Notes: generated by a model from the letters alone, not told the origin. Shown: positions 1 through 8,166, counted from the first letter of the stretch. The stretch is 64,000 nt of DNA from Arthrobacter sp. PGP41 (GCF_002953935.1 NZ_CP026514.1:930001-994000); one strand, 5' to 3'. Program-made: numbers and translations.

Positions 1-345
1 CGCAACGTCCACGCTGTACCGGCCCAGCACCACCGCCTCGACGATCAGCAGTACGGCCACGGCCAGCCAGGCGAGGGAGCCGATGAGGGATATGAGCAGC
101 AGGTGGTCGACGGCGCCGTGCCAGCTTTCGCCGGCTGCCGTGAGTCCCAGCGCGGTGCGGACGCCGATCAGGCACAGGGCCATGCGCAGCGGCTGGCGGG
201 CAACCCGGGACGTGGCCTGCAGTTCCGGACGCTTGCGGTTGAGGCGCAGGACGAGCCTGCGCAGCAGCCAGGACAGGACCAGGCCTGCGGCCACCGCCAG
301 GGTGACGGCAATGAAGGGCATGGCGGGATTAAGTAGGTCTTGCAT
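1..345 (-). CDS. MscS-like membrane protein, N-terminal part (partial)
   Basis: The minus strand encodes 115 codons from an ATG at 345 running off the window edge. The peptide begins MQDLLNPAMPF and has hydrophobic stretches at about residues 8-28, 55-70 and 82-106, separated by an Arg/Lys-rich turn. This layout fits the transmembrane front of small-conductance mechanosensitive channels (MscS family), which release solutes on osmotic downshock. A purine-rich site (GGTAGAGGTTAAAGG) lies directly upstream. The pore helix and beta domain would lie outside the window, so the family call rests on topology and resemblance only. Confidence 0.6.
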   Translation of the reverse strand, partial: MQDLLNPAMPFIAVTLAVAAGLVLSWLLRRLVLRLNRKRPELQATSRVARQPLRMALCLIGVRTALGLTAAGESWHGAVDHLLLISLIGSLAWLAVAVLLIVEAVVLGRYSVDVA

Positions 346-414
346 CCTTTAACCTCTACCAACGTCGCGCCCGGGGCCGAAATCCGCCTCCGCCCCGGCG
401 TGGTGCAAAAGCAC

Positions 415-460
415 GACGGCGGCTGCCGGACTCCTCCGCGGACGTCCGGCAGCCGCCGTC
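415..460. terminator. Perfect 17-bp stem-loop between genes
   Basis: GACGGCGGCTGCCGGAC (415-431) and its exact reverse complement (444-460) flank a 12-nt loop. It lies just downstream of the decayed glycerophosphodiesterase tail on the minus strand and before the MscS-like gene. There is no T-run. It probably was the terminator of the lost gene. Confidence 0.6.
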
Positions 461-476
461 GGGCCTTCCGCGGAAT

Positions 477-571
477 TTAGCCCTGCAGCGAGTAGGCCTT
501 GGGCAGCTTCAGGCCGCGCTCCGCCATGAGGGTGCGCAGGCGGGTGGGGTAGTCGGTGATGATGCCGTTCC
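477..571 (-). pseudogene. Relic of a glycerophosphodiester phosphodiesterase (C-terminal tail)
   Basis: The minus strand from about 571 to a TAA at 477-479 reads NGIITDYPTRLRTLMAERG, then LKLPKAYSLQG and the stop. In the GDPD/GlpQ family the C-terminal end carries this (D/N)GIITDYP signature, where the last beta-strand of the TIM barrel precedes the C-terminal helix. Nothing upstream (571-658) continues the barrel: it reads as unrelated Pro/Arg-rich sequence. Only about 30 codons of the gene remain, followed by an intact hairpin, so the rest was presumably lost by deletion. Confidence 0.65.
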
Positions 572-658
572 TCCAGGTGGCGGTTCCGGCGGTTCGCCGG
601 TGACCCGTCAACGCTAGGGGGCAGGTTGCGCGCCGGGTGCGGGGAGTTGGCGCCGGGG

Positions 659-1477
659 TTAACGCCGGGTGCCCTGTTTGTCCTGCGGTTCGATGGCCGG
701 AAGCGGTGAATCCTTGCCGTCAGGGTGTGCCCTGCTGATTCCCCGCTCATTGGCGGGTTCCGTGCTGTTCACGGGAGCCGGGGCCGGGACCGGAGGTGCC
801 CCGGTGGGGCCCGGACCCGGAGTTTCCGCCCCGCGGTTGGCATCCGCCGGCACACCGGCCGCTGCCCCCGCTGCACCATCAGGAGAAGCCTTGGCGGCAC
901 CCGGGGCATGCCCCGGCGTCGGCGGCTTTTCCGCCGCCGGCTCCTGCCCGGAATCGGACGCCGGATGTTCAGCAGGCCGGGGCCCGGGGGGATAAGGCAC
1001 GGTCCGGTCCTCCGCCGGATCGCCCGCAACGGCGGGAGCCGAACCCGGTTCCCGGGACGGCAGGGCGGGCGCCGGAGCTGTGGGCAGCGGCGCGGAGAAC
1101 GCCCGGACAATGTTCATGATGGTTCCTTCCGCACTGCGGCGGATTTCCTCGCTCGCGGCAGCCGCGCCGCTTGCGATGCCGAGCGAGGCCGCTACTGCAA
1201 GCGTGGTGAAGGCAATACGCCTTTTCTTCGGCTGCTTGCCCGGCTCCAGCACGTTAACGGTGGCCTCTCCGGGTCCGCCCATCAGCGCGGCCAGTTCGGC
1301 CGAGGGCGGTGGAACATCGGCAACCCGCAGTTCCCTCAGCTTCAGGAGCACGTCCCGGAGCCCAGGGTCGTCCGTGTAACCAGCTTCAGCCAGCAGGGCA
1401 TCCACGCACCGCTCATCCTCCAGCCGGTGCCCGTGCTGCGTGCTGTCCGCGCCGGTTGCTTTGTGTTCACTGCTCAT
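659..1477 (-). CDS. Putative membrane-anchored anti-sigma factor, Pro/Ala-rich exterior
   Basis: 272 aa. The N-terminal 70 residues are charged and presumably cytoplasmic. A single membrane helix follows at about residues 88-110 (RIAFTTLAVAASLGIASGA), then a long Pro/Ala/Gly-rich C-terminal half. The ATG at 1477 has a GAAGG site and overlaps the end of the ECF sigma gene by 11 nt, the usual arrangement for a sigma/anti-sigma pair. The role (holding the sigma factor at the membrane until a signal) is inferred from position and topology. I see no zinc-binding HxxxCxxC motif, so this is not a ZAS-type anti-sigma factor. Confidence 0.6.
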   Translation of the reverse strand: MSSEHKATGADSTQHGHRLEDERCVDALLAEAGYTDDPGLRDVLLKLRELRVADVPPPSAELAALMGGPGEATVNVLEPGKQPKKRRIAFTTLAVAASLGIASGAAAASEEIRRSAEGTIMNIVRAFSAPLPTAPAPALPSREPGSAPAVAGDPAEDRTVPYPPGPRPAEHPASDSGQEPAAEKPPTPGHAPGAAKASPDGAAGAAAGVPADANRGAETPGPGPTGAPPVPAPAPVNSTEPANERGISRAHPDGKDSPLPAIEPQDKQGTRR

Positions 1478-2021
1478 GGCGACCTTCTCCCAGGGAGGGA
1501 CAGTGCTTCCGGAGCCGGGACAGGGCCCTCCGCTGCAATTGCTTGATGGCGCCCGGCGTTTTGCCCATGATCTCCGCCGTCGTCTCAAGCGACAAGTCCG
1601 CGACGATCCTTAGCGCAAGGACCTCCTGCTGATCCTGCTGCAGCGTCCCCAGCAGCGCATTGACGTTTTCGGAGCCCTCGCCAGCCAGCACCTGGTCCTC
1701 GGCGGAATCGGTGCGGCGGGGGTCGGCGTCGGGGTCGTATCCGGTGCTGAACGGGGCCTTGACCCGGCGGCGGTGCTCGTCCACGTATCGGGCATGGGCG
1801 ATGGAAAAGGCCAGGGACTTGGCACCCTTGGCCCCGCCGTTCAGCCCGTCAAGCTGAGGGTACAGGGCAAGGAAAACCTCCTGGGTCATGGCCTCGGGAT
1901 CTTCCACGTCCCGGGCCCGCAGATAGCTCAAGACCCCGGGCGACAATTCCCGGTACACAGCACAAAAGGCGCCTTGGTCGATCTGACCGTGCGCCGCTGC
2001 TTCGTCGCTGACTTCTTGCAT
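1467..2021 (-). CDS. ECF-type RNA polymerase sigma factor
   Basis: 184 aa, the normal size of an extracytoplasmic-function sigma factor. Region 2 spans about residues 18-85 (core-binding VFLALYPQLDGL and the aromatic/basic helix ending YVDEHRRR). Region 4 spans about 122-172 with the helix-turn-helix LSLETTAEIMGKTPGAIKQL that reads the -35 box. It resembles the SigD-type group of actinobacteria. The downstream gene overlaps it and encodes a candidate anti-sigma partner. A secreted repeat protein lies directly upstream in the same orientation, separated by a hairpin. Confidence 0.9.
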   Translation of the reverse strand: MQEVSDEAAAHGQIDQGAFCAVYRELSPGVLSYLRARDVEDPEAMTQEVFLALYPQLDGLNGGAKGAKSLAFSIAHARYVDEHRRRVKAPFSTGYDPDADPRRTDSAEDQVLAGEGSENVNALLGTLQQDQQEVLALRIVADLSLETTAEIMGKTPGAIKQLQRRALSRLRKHCPSLGEGRHEQ

Positions 2022-2070
2022 CCGCCCCCCTGCGGCAGATGCCCCGGCGGGACATCGTTGGGATGGCGCC

Positions 2071-2100
2071 GCACCGGGAACGGACAGCCCGTCCCGGTGC
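2071..2100 (-). terminator. Hairpin between secreted-protein gene and sigma gene
   Basis: GCACCGGGA (2071-2079) pairs with TCCCGGTGC (2092-2100), extended inside by CGG/CCG around a small loop. It follows the stop of the secreted-protein gene and precedes the ECF sigma gene. There is no T-run, so attenuation is as possible as termination. Confidence 0.5.
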
Positions 2101-2122
2101 GGTCACCGCTCCTAATGAAAGG

Positions 2123-2749
2123 TTACCGCTGTCCCTGGTTGGAGTTCTTGGCGCTGTTGCCCTGGTGTCTAGCGCCGCCGTTGCTGCCGTTGGAGCCAGA
2201 GGCTCCTTCACGCTGCAGCTCAACGCCCTGCGGCTGGACCGCGCCGTCGTGGGTGCCATCGTCCGTGCCGTCCTCAATATCCTGCGGGGCAGGGATGGTG
2301 GCGCAGTAATCGTCGATGGCTTCATCTCCGCCGGCCACCTGCATGAGCACCGTGTAGGCCGTGGACGTGGAGTTCAGGCCGCCGTTTTCGAATGCGTTGC
2401 ACAGGCCCACCGCGGCCGCGCCGGTTACGTCAGGGCCGACCGGGGTGGATGTGGGGCCGCCTTCGGGCTCGTCCGTCTCAGTTGGCTCCGGCTCCGGATC
2501 CGCGGTTTCCGTAGGCTCAGCTTCGGCCGTTTCGGTCTCCGTAGGCTCAGGTTCCGGGGTTTCAGTTTCGGTGGGGGTGGGCTCCGGCGTTTCGGTTTCC
2601 GTGGGAGTCGGCGACTCCGTGGCCGCCGCCACGGGGCTGTCCGGCACTGAATCGGCCATGGCGGCGACGCCGGTGCCACCCACCGCCAAAGCGCCTGCCG
2701 CCAGTACGGTCATAAGCAGCTTGTTGCCGGAAAAAGTGGAGTAAGACAT
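2123..2749 (-). CDS. Secreted protein with Thr/Glu/Pro repeats
   Basis: 208 aa. A signal peptide (about residues 1-32: KLLMTVLAAGALAVGGTGVAAMA) is followed by a tract of roughly 50 residues built from PTETETPEPEPTETET-like units (about 45-100). A compact domain with two Cys (GLCNAFENGG and IDDYCATIP) follows, then an Asn/Gly/Ser-rich tail. It probably is an exported, wall-associated or free protein; I recognise no enzyme family. A GGAGGG site precedes the ATG. It lies directly upstream of the ECF sigma/anti-sigma pair and is a plausible regulon member. Confidence 0.8.
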   Translation of the reverse strand: MSYSTFSGNKLLMTVLAAGALAVGGTGVAAMADSVPDSPVAAATESPTPTETETPEPTPTETETPEPEPTETETAEAEPTETADPEPEPTETDEPEGGPTSTPVGPDVTGAAAVGLCNAFENGGLNSTSTAYTVLMQVAGGDEAIDDYCATIPAPQDIEDGTDDGTHDGAVQPQGVELQREGASGSNGSNGGARHQGNSAKNSNQGQR

Positions 2750-2815
2750 GAGACCCTCCGTTGACGAATTTCATGGATTACGTTCAACTTCGCGGGATGT
2801 CCCCGCACTTACTGG

Positions 2816-2841
2816 ATCGAAAACGGGGTCAAGAAGGTTAC
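2816..2841 (-). promoter_or_regulatory. Candidate ECF-sigma promoter of the secreted-protein gene
   Basis: On the minus strand GTAACC (2836-2841) and CGAT (2816-2819) are separated by exactly 16 nt, about 65 nt before the ATG at 2749. A GTAAC-type -35 with a CGAT-type -10 resembles ECF promoters, unlike a TTGACA/TATAAT promoter. Recognition by the sigma factor encoded next door is inferred. Confidence 0.4.
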
Positions 2842-2882
2842 GGCTTTGGGGAAAAAATTTGACGAAGTTGTCACGCGCCCGT

Positions 2883-2944
2883 CATCGATTGCTCCGCAAA
2901 TGCCGTTATGAGCGGTGAAAACGGCCGGTAGGGAGCAATCGATG
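2883..2944. repeat. Nested inverted repeat downstream of MFS gene
   Basis: CATCGATTGCTCC (2883-2895) is the exact reverse complement of 2932-2944. Inside it GCCGTT (2902-2907) pairs with AACGGC (2920-2925), giving a stem, symmetric internal loops and a second stem. It begins 5 nt past the stop of the MFS gene and can act as its terminator. The organisation of outer and inner arms resembles the palindrome at 16307-16371. Confidence 0.6.
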
Positions 2945-2948
2945 GGGA

Positions 2949-4238
2949 TTAGGGACGGGGGCGCGACGGCGGTGCACTGGGTTCCGCCACACGAACGTCC
3001 TCCGGACGGACGGGCCTCGGCTCGAGCCACACCCGCTCCCGCCGTCCGGGCGGATACGCGTGCTTCTTTCCGGCAAGGGTGATGATCCAGGCCGCCACCA
3101 CCGGCAGCGCCGCGGCTACGGGGACCAACAGCGGTCCGCCCACCACAAGTGCCGCGGAGCCGTACAGGGCGCCCACCGTGATGCCGAGCTGGATGGTGAG
3201 CACCGTGAGGCCGTTCGCGGCTTCCTGGAACTCCCCTCCGGCACGCAGGATGGCGGACTGGTTGTAGATGCCTATCGCGCCGAGTCCCGCACCCCAGACC
3301 GTCATGAGGACCAAGGCCACGGCGAAGTTGCCCACCGCAAGGGGGAGGAAGAACATGGAAAGGGCGATCGCCGCCGTCGTCACCAGCAGGGAACGCCGGG
3401 GCCGGGAGTCCACGGTGAGGCCCGCGATCCAGATGCCCAGCAGCCCCGAACCGCCCAGGACGGTGAGGGAGAGGCTGATGGCGTAGTCGGGGAAGCCCGC
3501 CTCGCGGATGAACGGCGCGATGTAGGTGAACAGCGCGAAGTGGGCCAGGACCAGCAGCGGCCAGGCGATGGCCACCGACTTTACCCCGGGCTGGGCGATT
3601 GCCTTGCGCAGTGAAGGACGCACGGCGTCGGAAATGCGCTGGACCCGCGGCAGCAGGAAAAACGCCAGCACTGTCAGGACCAGTCCGAACCCTGCCAGCA
3701 CCAGGAACGCCGAGCGCCAACCAAGGAAGCCGCCCAGCGCGGTGCCCACCGGCGCGCCGATGGCCAGGCCCAGGCTGTTGCCGCTGAAGACAATGGCCAG
3801 GGCCTTGCCCACCTTGTCCGCCGGGACCACCCTTGCGACAAACGGGGCCATGGTGGTCCAGAGCAGGCCGTGCGCCAGGCCGCCCACCAGCCGGGCGACC
3901 ATCGCAGCGGTGAAGTCCGGCGCGAGTCCCACCATGGCGTTGCTGGCGGCGAACGTCAGGACGAGCCCCACCAGCAGCGCATGCCGGGGAATCTTTCCCA
4001 GCAGCCGGGCGGCCGGGACCACCGTGACCACAATGACGGCGGCATAGGCCGCGGCCAAGTAGCCCGCCACCGGCTCGGACACGTTCAGGCCAGCGCTGAT
4101 CTGCGGCAGCAGCCCGGACGGCAGGAGTTCGGTGGTGATGGCGGTGAAGGCGATAGTGGCCAGAACCACCATCGCGGCATACGGGAAGCGGGCAGGTTCC
4201 GGCGCGGGAATGGCGGAAGACATGGGGGAACGATCCAT
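2949..4238 (-). CDS. MFS transporter, DHA1/AraJ-like exporter
   Basis: 429 aa with 12 predicted membrane segments. The first helix begins near residue 20 (YAAMVVLATIAFTAITTELLP). The N-terminal TTELLPSGLLPQI motif and the DHA1-type loop are typical of AraJ/sugar-efflux or drug-efflux proteins of the inner membrane. The C-terminal 45 residues are polar and Pro/Arg-rich. An in-frame TGA lies directly before the ATG at 4238 and no Shine-Dalgarno site precedes it; the only strong one (AAGGGAGG, about 4284-4291) fronts a TTG in another frame. Translation may be leaderless, coupled to a short leader, or start at the Met 6 codons in. The substrate is unknown. Confidence 0.85.
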   Translation of the reverse strand: MDRSPMSSAIPAPEPARFPYAAMVVLATIAFTAITTELLPSGLLPQISAGLNVSEPVAGYLAAAYAAVIVVTVVPAARLLGKIPRHALLVGLVLTFAASNAMVGLAPDFTAAMVARLVGGLAHGLLWTTMAPFVARVVPADKVGKALAIVFSGNSLGLAIGAPVGTALGGFLGWRSAFLVLAGFGLVLTVLAFFLLPRVQRISDAVRPSLRKAIAQPGVKSVAIAWPLLVLAHFALFTYIAPFIREAGFPDYAISLSLTVLGGSGLLGIWIAGLTVDSRPRRSLLVTTAAIALSMFFLPLAVGNFAVALVLMTVWGAGLGAIGIYNQSAILRAGGEFQEAANGLTVLTIQLGITVGALYGSAALVVGGPLLVPVAAALPVVAAWIITLAGKKHAYPPGRRERVWLEPRPVRPEDVRVAEPSAPPSRPRP

Positions 4239-4293
4239 TCAAGGGGGAGGGGTGGAACGTGGCTCGCTGGCCGGACAATTCCTCCCTTAAATT

Positions 4294-4319
4294 TACAGGA
4301 TCGCGCCGGCGCTCCTGTA
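4294..4319. promoter_or_regulatory. Palindrome upstream of MFS gene, possible operator
   Basis: TACAGGA (4294-4300) and TCCTGTA (4313-4319) are exact inverted repeats around a centre that is itself GC-palindromic (GCGCCGGCGC). It lies about 60-80 nt upstream of the MFS start, between that gene and the small protein gene. It may be an operator; no regulator gene is adjacent. Confidence 0.4.
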
Positions 4320-4397
4320 CAAGCAGATGCCTTGCGCAGCTATGTTGCAGTGCTTGTCAGGGCGCATTTCGCCAACCGGCTGCGCCGGCTGTAACGG

Positions 4398-4595
4398 CTA
4401 CCGGGTGCCGAAGTCGGTGTCCGTGTAGGAGCCCGGCCGCACGGACTTGCCGCCCTGGCAGGTGCAGGTGCGGGTGCCCTGCACGTCGATACGTATCAAC
4501 GCCGGGGCGCCGGCATCGACGCGCAGGTTCAGGGTTTCCGCATCATCAGCGGCGGTGATGCGCAGGACTGTTTCTTCGGAGGAGATGGCAGGCAT
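4398..4595 (-). CDS. Small protein of unknown function with CxC motif
   Basis: 65 aa starting MPAISSEETVLRITAADD, with alternating hydrophobic residues suggesting beta-strands (ETVLRITA, LNLRVDAG, ALIRIDVQG), then TRTCTCQGG. An AAAGGA site sits 5 nt before the ATG. It follows the sulfoquinovose isomerase gene by 80 nt on the same strand, so it may be the last gene of that operon. No family is recognised. The codon pattern and start site make it look real, but there is no homology evidence here. Confidence 0.5.
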   Translation of the reverse strand: MPAISSEETVLRITAADDAETLNLRVDAGAPALIRIDVQGTRTCTCQGGKSVRPGSYTDTDFGTR

Positions 4596-4675
4596 GGTTG
4601 TCCTTTCATGGGGGATATCGGCCGCCGGCGTGGGGGAGGCAGCGCGGGCAGGGAACCTGGTGCGGAATCAGTGGA

Positions 4676-5941
4676 TCACAGGCTCGCGCCTTGCATGGTG
4701 CCGTTGAGCCGTGCGTCCAGCAGGCCTGCCGCAACTGCCGGAGCCAGACCGGGAGCCAGCGGAAGGCGGGGCACCACCAGGCAGTGCCACAGGTGATAGA
4801 TGTCCGCCTTGCCGGACCACACGGTGGAGGTGACGTTGCCGTCCTCGTCGAGTTCCTGCTTCCAGGATCCGTGCTCGTAGTCGATGAACCAGTCGCGGGC
4901 GTGGTCCCAGATCCGCTCGTACCAGTCCGCATACTTCTTCTCGCCGGTGGCGATGTAGAGGGCTGCCGCGCCGCCGATTGCCTCTGCGGGCACCCAGCGG
5001 ATGCGGGTGGTGACAACGGGCTTGCCTTCCCAGTCCACGGTATAGACAAATCCCGGATGGCCGTCCGGCTCCCAGGCATCGCGGATGGCGGCATCGAACA
5101 AGCCCCGTGCGTCTTCCAGCAGCCAGGCCGGGACCTCCAGGCCGCGGGTTTCGAGTCCGGCGCGGAGGTGGAGGAGCAGGCGCGCCCACTCAACCCAGTG
5201 GCCGGGGGTTCCGCCATAGGCACGGAACTGGCTGGCCCGGTCATCGGTGTTGTACTCCGGCATGGGCTTCCACTCCGGGTCGAAGTGCTCGAACACCCGG
5301 TAGTTGTTGTTGCGCGCAAATTTGTGGATGAGCACCTCGGCGATGTGCAGGGCCCGTTCGAGCCAGCGGTTCTCCCCGGTCACGTCGGCGACGATGAGGT
5401 ACGCCTCCACGGAGTGCATGCTGGCGTTTCCGCCCCGGTATGCCTCGGTTTCCGTAAATTCCCGGTTCCAGGAGTCGAAGCACATGTTGGCCTGGTGGTC
5501 CCAGAACTTCGTGTCGGCTATCCGCAGCGCTTCGTCGAGCAGTTCTCGGGCCCCCGGTCGCCCGGCCGCAACGGCACTGGCAGCAGCGAGGAGCACAAAG
5601 GAGTGCTGGTAGCCGGACTTCGTGTCGTTCACCGGGCCGCTTTCGTCGACCTCGGCGTACCAGCCGCCGAACTCCTTATCGTGGAGGACTCCGTTGAGCG
5701 CCGCGATCCCGTGGTCCACGAGTGTTGCGGCACCGGGGCGTCCCATCAGCGCGGCGACAGCGAAACTGTGCGTCATCCGGGCGGTGATCCACAGATGGGT
5801 CGGCTTATCGGCGAACACCTTGCCGTAGTTGTCGAGCCAGCCGAACCCCGTGGGGACCTTGGAAGCTGAGGCGAAATTGACCAGTCGGTCGGTTTCCGCC
5901 TCGAGCCATCGTGCGTGGGCGGCGCTGTTCAGCCACGTCAT
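4676..5941 (-). CDS. yihS: Sulfoquinovose isomerase (AGE-fold, YihS-like)
   Basis: 421 aa from the ATG at 5941 (AAAGGAACTAAC site); an upstream ATG at 5989 overlaps the previous stop and would add 16 residues. The protein is an (alpha/alpha)6 barrel of the N-acylglucosamine 2-epimerase superfamily. Many blocks match what I know of E. coli Yih[62 protein letters not shown]. The conserved His residues in these blocks are present. YihS interconverts sulfoquinovose and 6-deoxy-6-sulfofructose, the first intracellular step of sulfoglycolysis. The SF kinase, SFP aldolase and SLA dehydrogenase genes upstream on the same strand support SQ over mannose or N-acylglucosamine. Confidence 0.85.
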   Translation of the reverse strand: MTWLNSAAHARWLEAETDRLVNFASASKVPTGFGWLDNYGKVFADKPTHLWITARMTHSFAVAALMGRPGAATLVDHGIAALNGVLHDKEFGGWYAEVDESGPVNDTKSGYQHSFVLLAAASAVAAGRPGARELLDEALRIADTKFWDHQANMCFDSWNREFTETEAYRGGNASMHSVEAYLIVADVTGENRWLERALHIAEVLIHKFARNNNYRVFEHFDPEWKPMPEYNTDDRASQFRAYGGTPGHWVEWARLLLHLRAGLETRGLEVPAWLLEDARGLFDAAIRDAWEPDGHPGFVYTVDWEGKPVVTTRIRWVPAEAIGGAAALYIATGEKKYADWYERIWDHARDWFIDYEHGSWKQELDEDGNVTSTVWSGKADIYHLWHCLVVPRLPLAPGLAPAVAAGLLDARLNGTMQGASL

Positions 5942-5985
5942 GTTAGTTCCTTTCTTTGTTACGGGTGCAAGCGAAGTTGTTGGGG

Positions 5986-6729
5986 TCATCCGACGGCGTC
6001 GAACACGCCGCGGATGATGGTGGCGGCCGCGCCCAGGTAGGCCAGGATAATCAGCAGTATCTGCGCGGCGCGGGCAGGGACGAACTTTGCGGCGACGTCA
6101 CCGAGCACCAGCCCGGCTAGGCAGGCCACGCCCACGGCCGTCCACATTCCCCACGGAAGCGCGGGAAACGCGGCCGGCGCGGTCAGGGACTTGGAGATGA
6201 GCGAGAACGCCCCGATGGTAAAGAAGTACGGCTGCATGGTGGCAGCGAAGGAGGTGTGCGGCCACCGGGTGGCGATGGAGTAAATGCTGACCGCCGGGCC
6301 GCCCACGCCGGCCGCTGTGTTCATGAAGCCGCTGAGGCCGCCGGCGGTGAACAGGTAGCGGCGGCGCGCTGGCAGGGTGGCCGACTTGAGGACCAGCAGA
6401 ACGGTCAACCCGGCGGCGAGGATCACACCGATGCCGATCTCCAGCACCGCCGTTGGAACGAGGTGGATCAGGAAGGCGGCGGGGATGATCCCGAGCAGGG
6501 CCGAGGCAGTGAGCAGAACGTACCGTTTCCAGTCAATGTCCCGCACCACGCGGAAGATGATGGCCCCCGCGGTCACGGCACCGCACATGTTCACCAGCAC
6601 CACACCTTCCACCGGGCCCAGGAGCAGGACCAGGAAGGGTGCAGCCACCAGGGCGAAACCCATCCCGGTGATGCGCTGCATCCCGGCTCCCATCACCACG
6701 GCGCCCAGCACCAGCCCGGTGGTCAGCAC
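5986..6729 (-). CDS. TauE/SafE-type anion exporter, likely sulfolactate efflux
   Basis: 247 aa, eight hydrophobic segments, TauE/SafE (sulfite exporter) family. The duplicated glycine-rich half-site motifs are visible ([17 protein letters not shown] and [21 protein letters not shown]). It starts with GTG at 6729, immediately next to the dehydrogenase stop at 6730, so it is translationally coupled to it. Exporters of this family occur in organosulfonate pathways. Here the product expected from the upstream enzymes is 3-sulfolactate, so export of sulfolactate is the likely job. The substrate assignment is inferred from context. Confidence 0.8.
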   Translation of the reverse strand: MLTTGLVLGAVVMGAGMQRITGMGFALVAAPFLVLLLGPVEGVVLVNMCGAVTAGAIIFRVVRDIDWKRYVLLTASALLGIIPAAFLIHLVPTAVLEIGIGVILAAGLTVLLVLKSATLPARRRYLFTAGGLSGFMNTAAGVGGPAVSIYSIATRWPHTSFAATMQPYFFTIGAFSLISKSLTAPAAFPALPWGMWTAVGVACLAGLVLGDVAAKFVPARAAQILLIILAYLGAAATIIRGVFDAVG

Positions 6730-8166
6730 CTAGGGCCTCCAGGCCACGTACTGGACCTCCTCGAATTCCTCCAGGCCCAGGCTTGATCCTTCCCGGCCCA
6801 GCCCTGACTGCTTGGCGCCGCCCATGGGCGCGAAGGCCACGGACGGGAGTGGATCGTTCACGCCCACGATGCCCGCTTCGAGCTGCTCCGGAATGTCCCA
6901 GCCGCGCCTGGGGCTGCTGCTCCAGACGTAGGCGGCCAGGCCCATTTCCGTGGCGTTGGCTTTCCGGATGGCTTCCTCCTCCGAGGAGAAGGTTACGACG
7001 CCGGCTGCCGGGCCGAACACTTCCTCCGTCACCAGGGGTGCGTCGTCGGGGACGTCCGCCAGCAGGGTGGGCGCCAGGAAGGAGCCGTGGCCTGGAACAT
7101 CGGTGCGTTGGGTGACGCGTCGGGCGCCGCGCTCCAGGGCATCGTCGATCAAGGCCTGGACCGCGGTGACCCGGTCGGCGTCGATCATGGGACCGAGGTC
7201 GGGAACCTGGCTGCCGTCGGGAACGCCGTGGCCGATGCTCATCGCGTCAAAGCGCGCGGCCAGCCTGGCGGCGAACTCCTCGGCGATGCTGTCCTGGACC
7301 AGGAACCGATTGGCGGCCACGCAGGACTGTCCGGTGTTGCGGAGCCGGCCCAGGACGGCACCCTCGACGGCGGCATCCAGGTCGGCGTCCTCGAACACGA
7401 TGAAGGGCGCGTTGCCGCCCAGCTCCAGCAGCGGCCGGACCACCCGTTCGGAGGCGGAGGCCATGATCTGCCGGCCCACGCCCGTGGAGCCGGTGAAGCT
7501 GACGGCCCTGACAGCGGGGTGGGACATCAGCGCGGCGGTGATTTCCCGGGAGGGGCCGTGGACCAGGTTGACGACGCCTGCAGGGAACCCGGCGTCGTGG
7601 AGGACTTCGAACAGCCCGGTGGCAGCCAGCGGGGCCTTCTCGGACACCCGGCCCACCACGGTGCAGCCGGCCGCCAGCATCGCCGCGAGCTTCCGGGCCT
7701 GGATGGAGACCGGGAAATTCCAGGGGGTGAGGCTGAGGGCCACGCCGATGGGTTTGCGAAGGCTCAGGTGGCGGCGGCCCTGCAGCTCGGGCGGGCTGAC
7801 GGTGCCGGTGGCGCGGCGCGCTTCCTCGGCGAACCAGCGGAAGTATTCCACGGAGAAGTCCACTTCGCCCTGCGCTTCAGGGAGCCGTTTGCCCGCTTCA
7901 AGCGCCAGGGTGTGGGCAAGTTCGTCGCGTCGCTCTGCCAGGACGTCGGCGGCGTTGCGGAGCAGGTCCGCCCGGTTCCGGACGGTGGTGCGTGACCAGG
8001 AACTGAAGGCCTCCGCCGCGGCGTCGGCGGCCTTGGTGGCATCCTTGCCGGTGCCCCAGGCCACCTCGCCCACGGTGCTGCCGTTGCCGGGGTCAGTCAC
8101 GTCCTTGGCGGTTCCGGCGGTGTTCCAGGTGCCGTTGACGAGGTGTTGGGCTGACTTGAGGTTCAC
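6730..8166 (-). CDS. Aldehyde dehydrogenase, likely sulfolactaldehyde dehydrogenase
   Basis: 478 aa, full-length NAD(P)-dependent aldehyde dehydrogenase with catalytic Cys282 (NTGQSCVAANR) and general base Glu248 (LLELGGNAP). FTGSTGVG forms the Rossmann loop. At residues 171-176 it reads VGRVSE where most family members have (L/V)KPSE, so the usual cofactor-contacting Lys is Arg173. It resembles succinate-semialdehyde dehydrogenases, the subgroup that includes sulfolactaldehyde (SLA) dehydrogenases. In this operon it would oxidise the SLA released by the YihT-like aldolase to 3-sulfolactate. The ABC permease gene lies 76 nt upstream and the TauE exporter abuts it. Confidence 0.75.
   Translation of the reverse strand: MNLKSAQHLVNGTWNTAGTAKDVTDPGNGSTVGEVAWGTGKDATKAADAAAEAFSSWSRTTVRNRADLLRNAADVLAERRDELAHTLALEAGKRLPEAQGEVDFSVEYFRWFAEEARRATGTVSPPELQGRRHLSLRKPIGVALSLTPWNFPVSIQARKLAAMLAAGCTVVGRVSEKAPLAATGLFEVLHDAGFPAGVVNLVHGPSREITAALMSHPAVRAVSFTGSTGVGRQIMASASERVVRPLLELGGNAPFIVFEDADLDAAVEGAVLGRLRNTGQSCVAANRFLVQDSIAEEFAARLAARFDAMSIGHGVPDGSQVPDLGPMIDADRVTAVQALIDDALERGARRVTQRTDVPGHGSFLAPTLLADVPDDAPLVTEEVFGPAAGVVTFSSEEEAIRKANATEMGLAAYVWSSSPRRGWDIPEQLEAGIVGVNDPLPSVAFAPMGGAKQSGLGREGSSLGLEEFEEVQYVAWRP

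Noticed and set aside
725..1546. Plus-strand open frame of 273 codons opposite the anti-sigma gene
   Set aside because: Arg/Gly-rich composition, no ribosome site, and fully antisense to a better-supported gene. High-GC shadow.
2809..4278. 489-codon minus-strand frame overlapping the MFS gene
   Set aside because: Longer than the MFS frame but reads as His/Arg/Gly-rich non-protein sequence, whereas the other frame gives 12 clean membrane helices.
4676..5941. Annotation as N-acylglucosamine 2-epimerase or mannose isomerase
   Set aside because: The fold fits, but the detailed YihS-like blocks and the YihV/YihT neighbours fit sulfoquinovose isomerase better.
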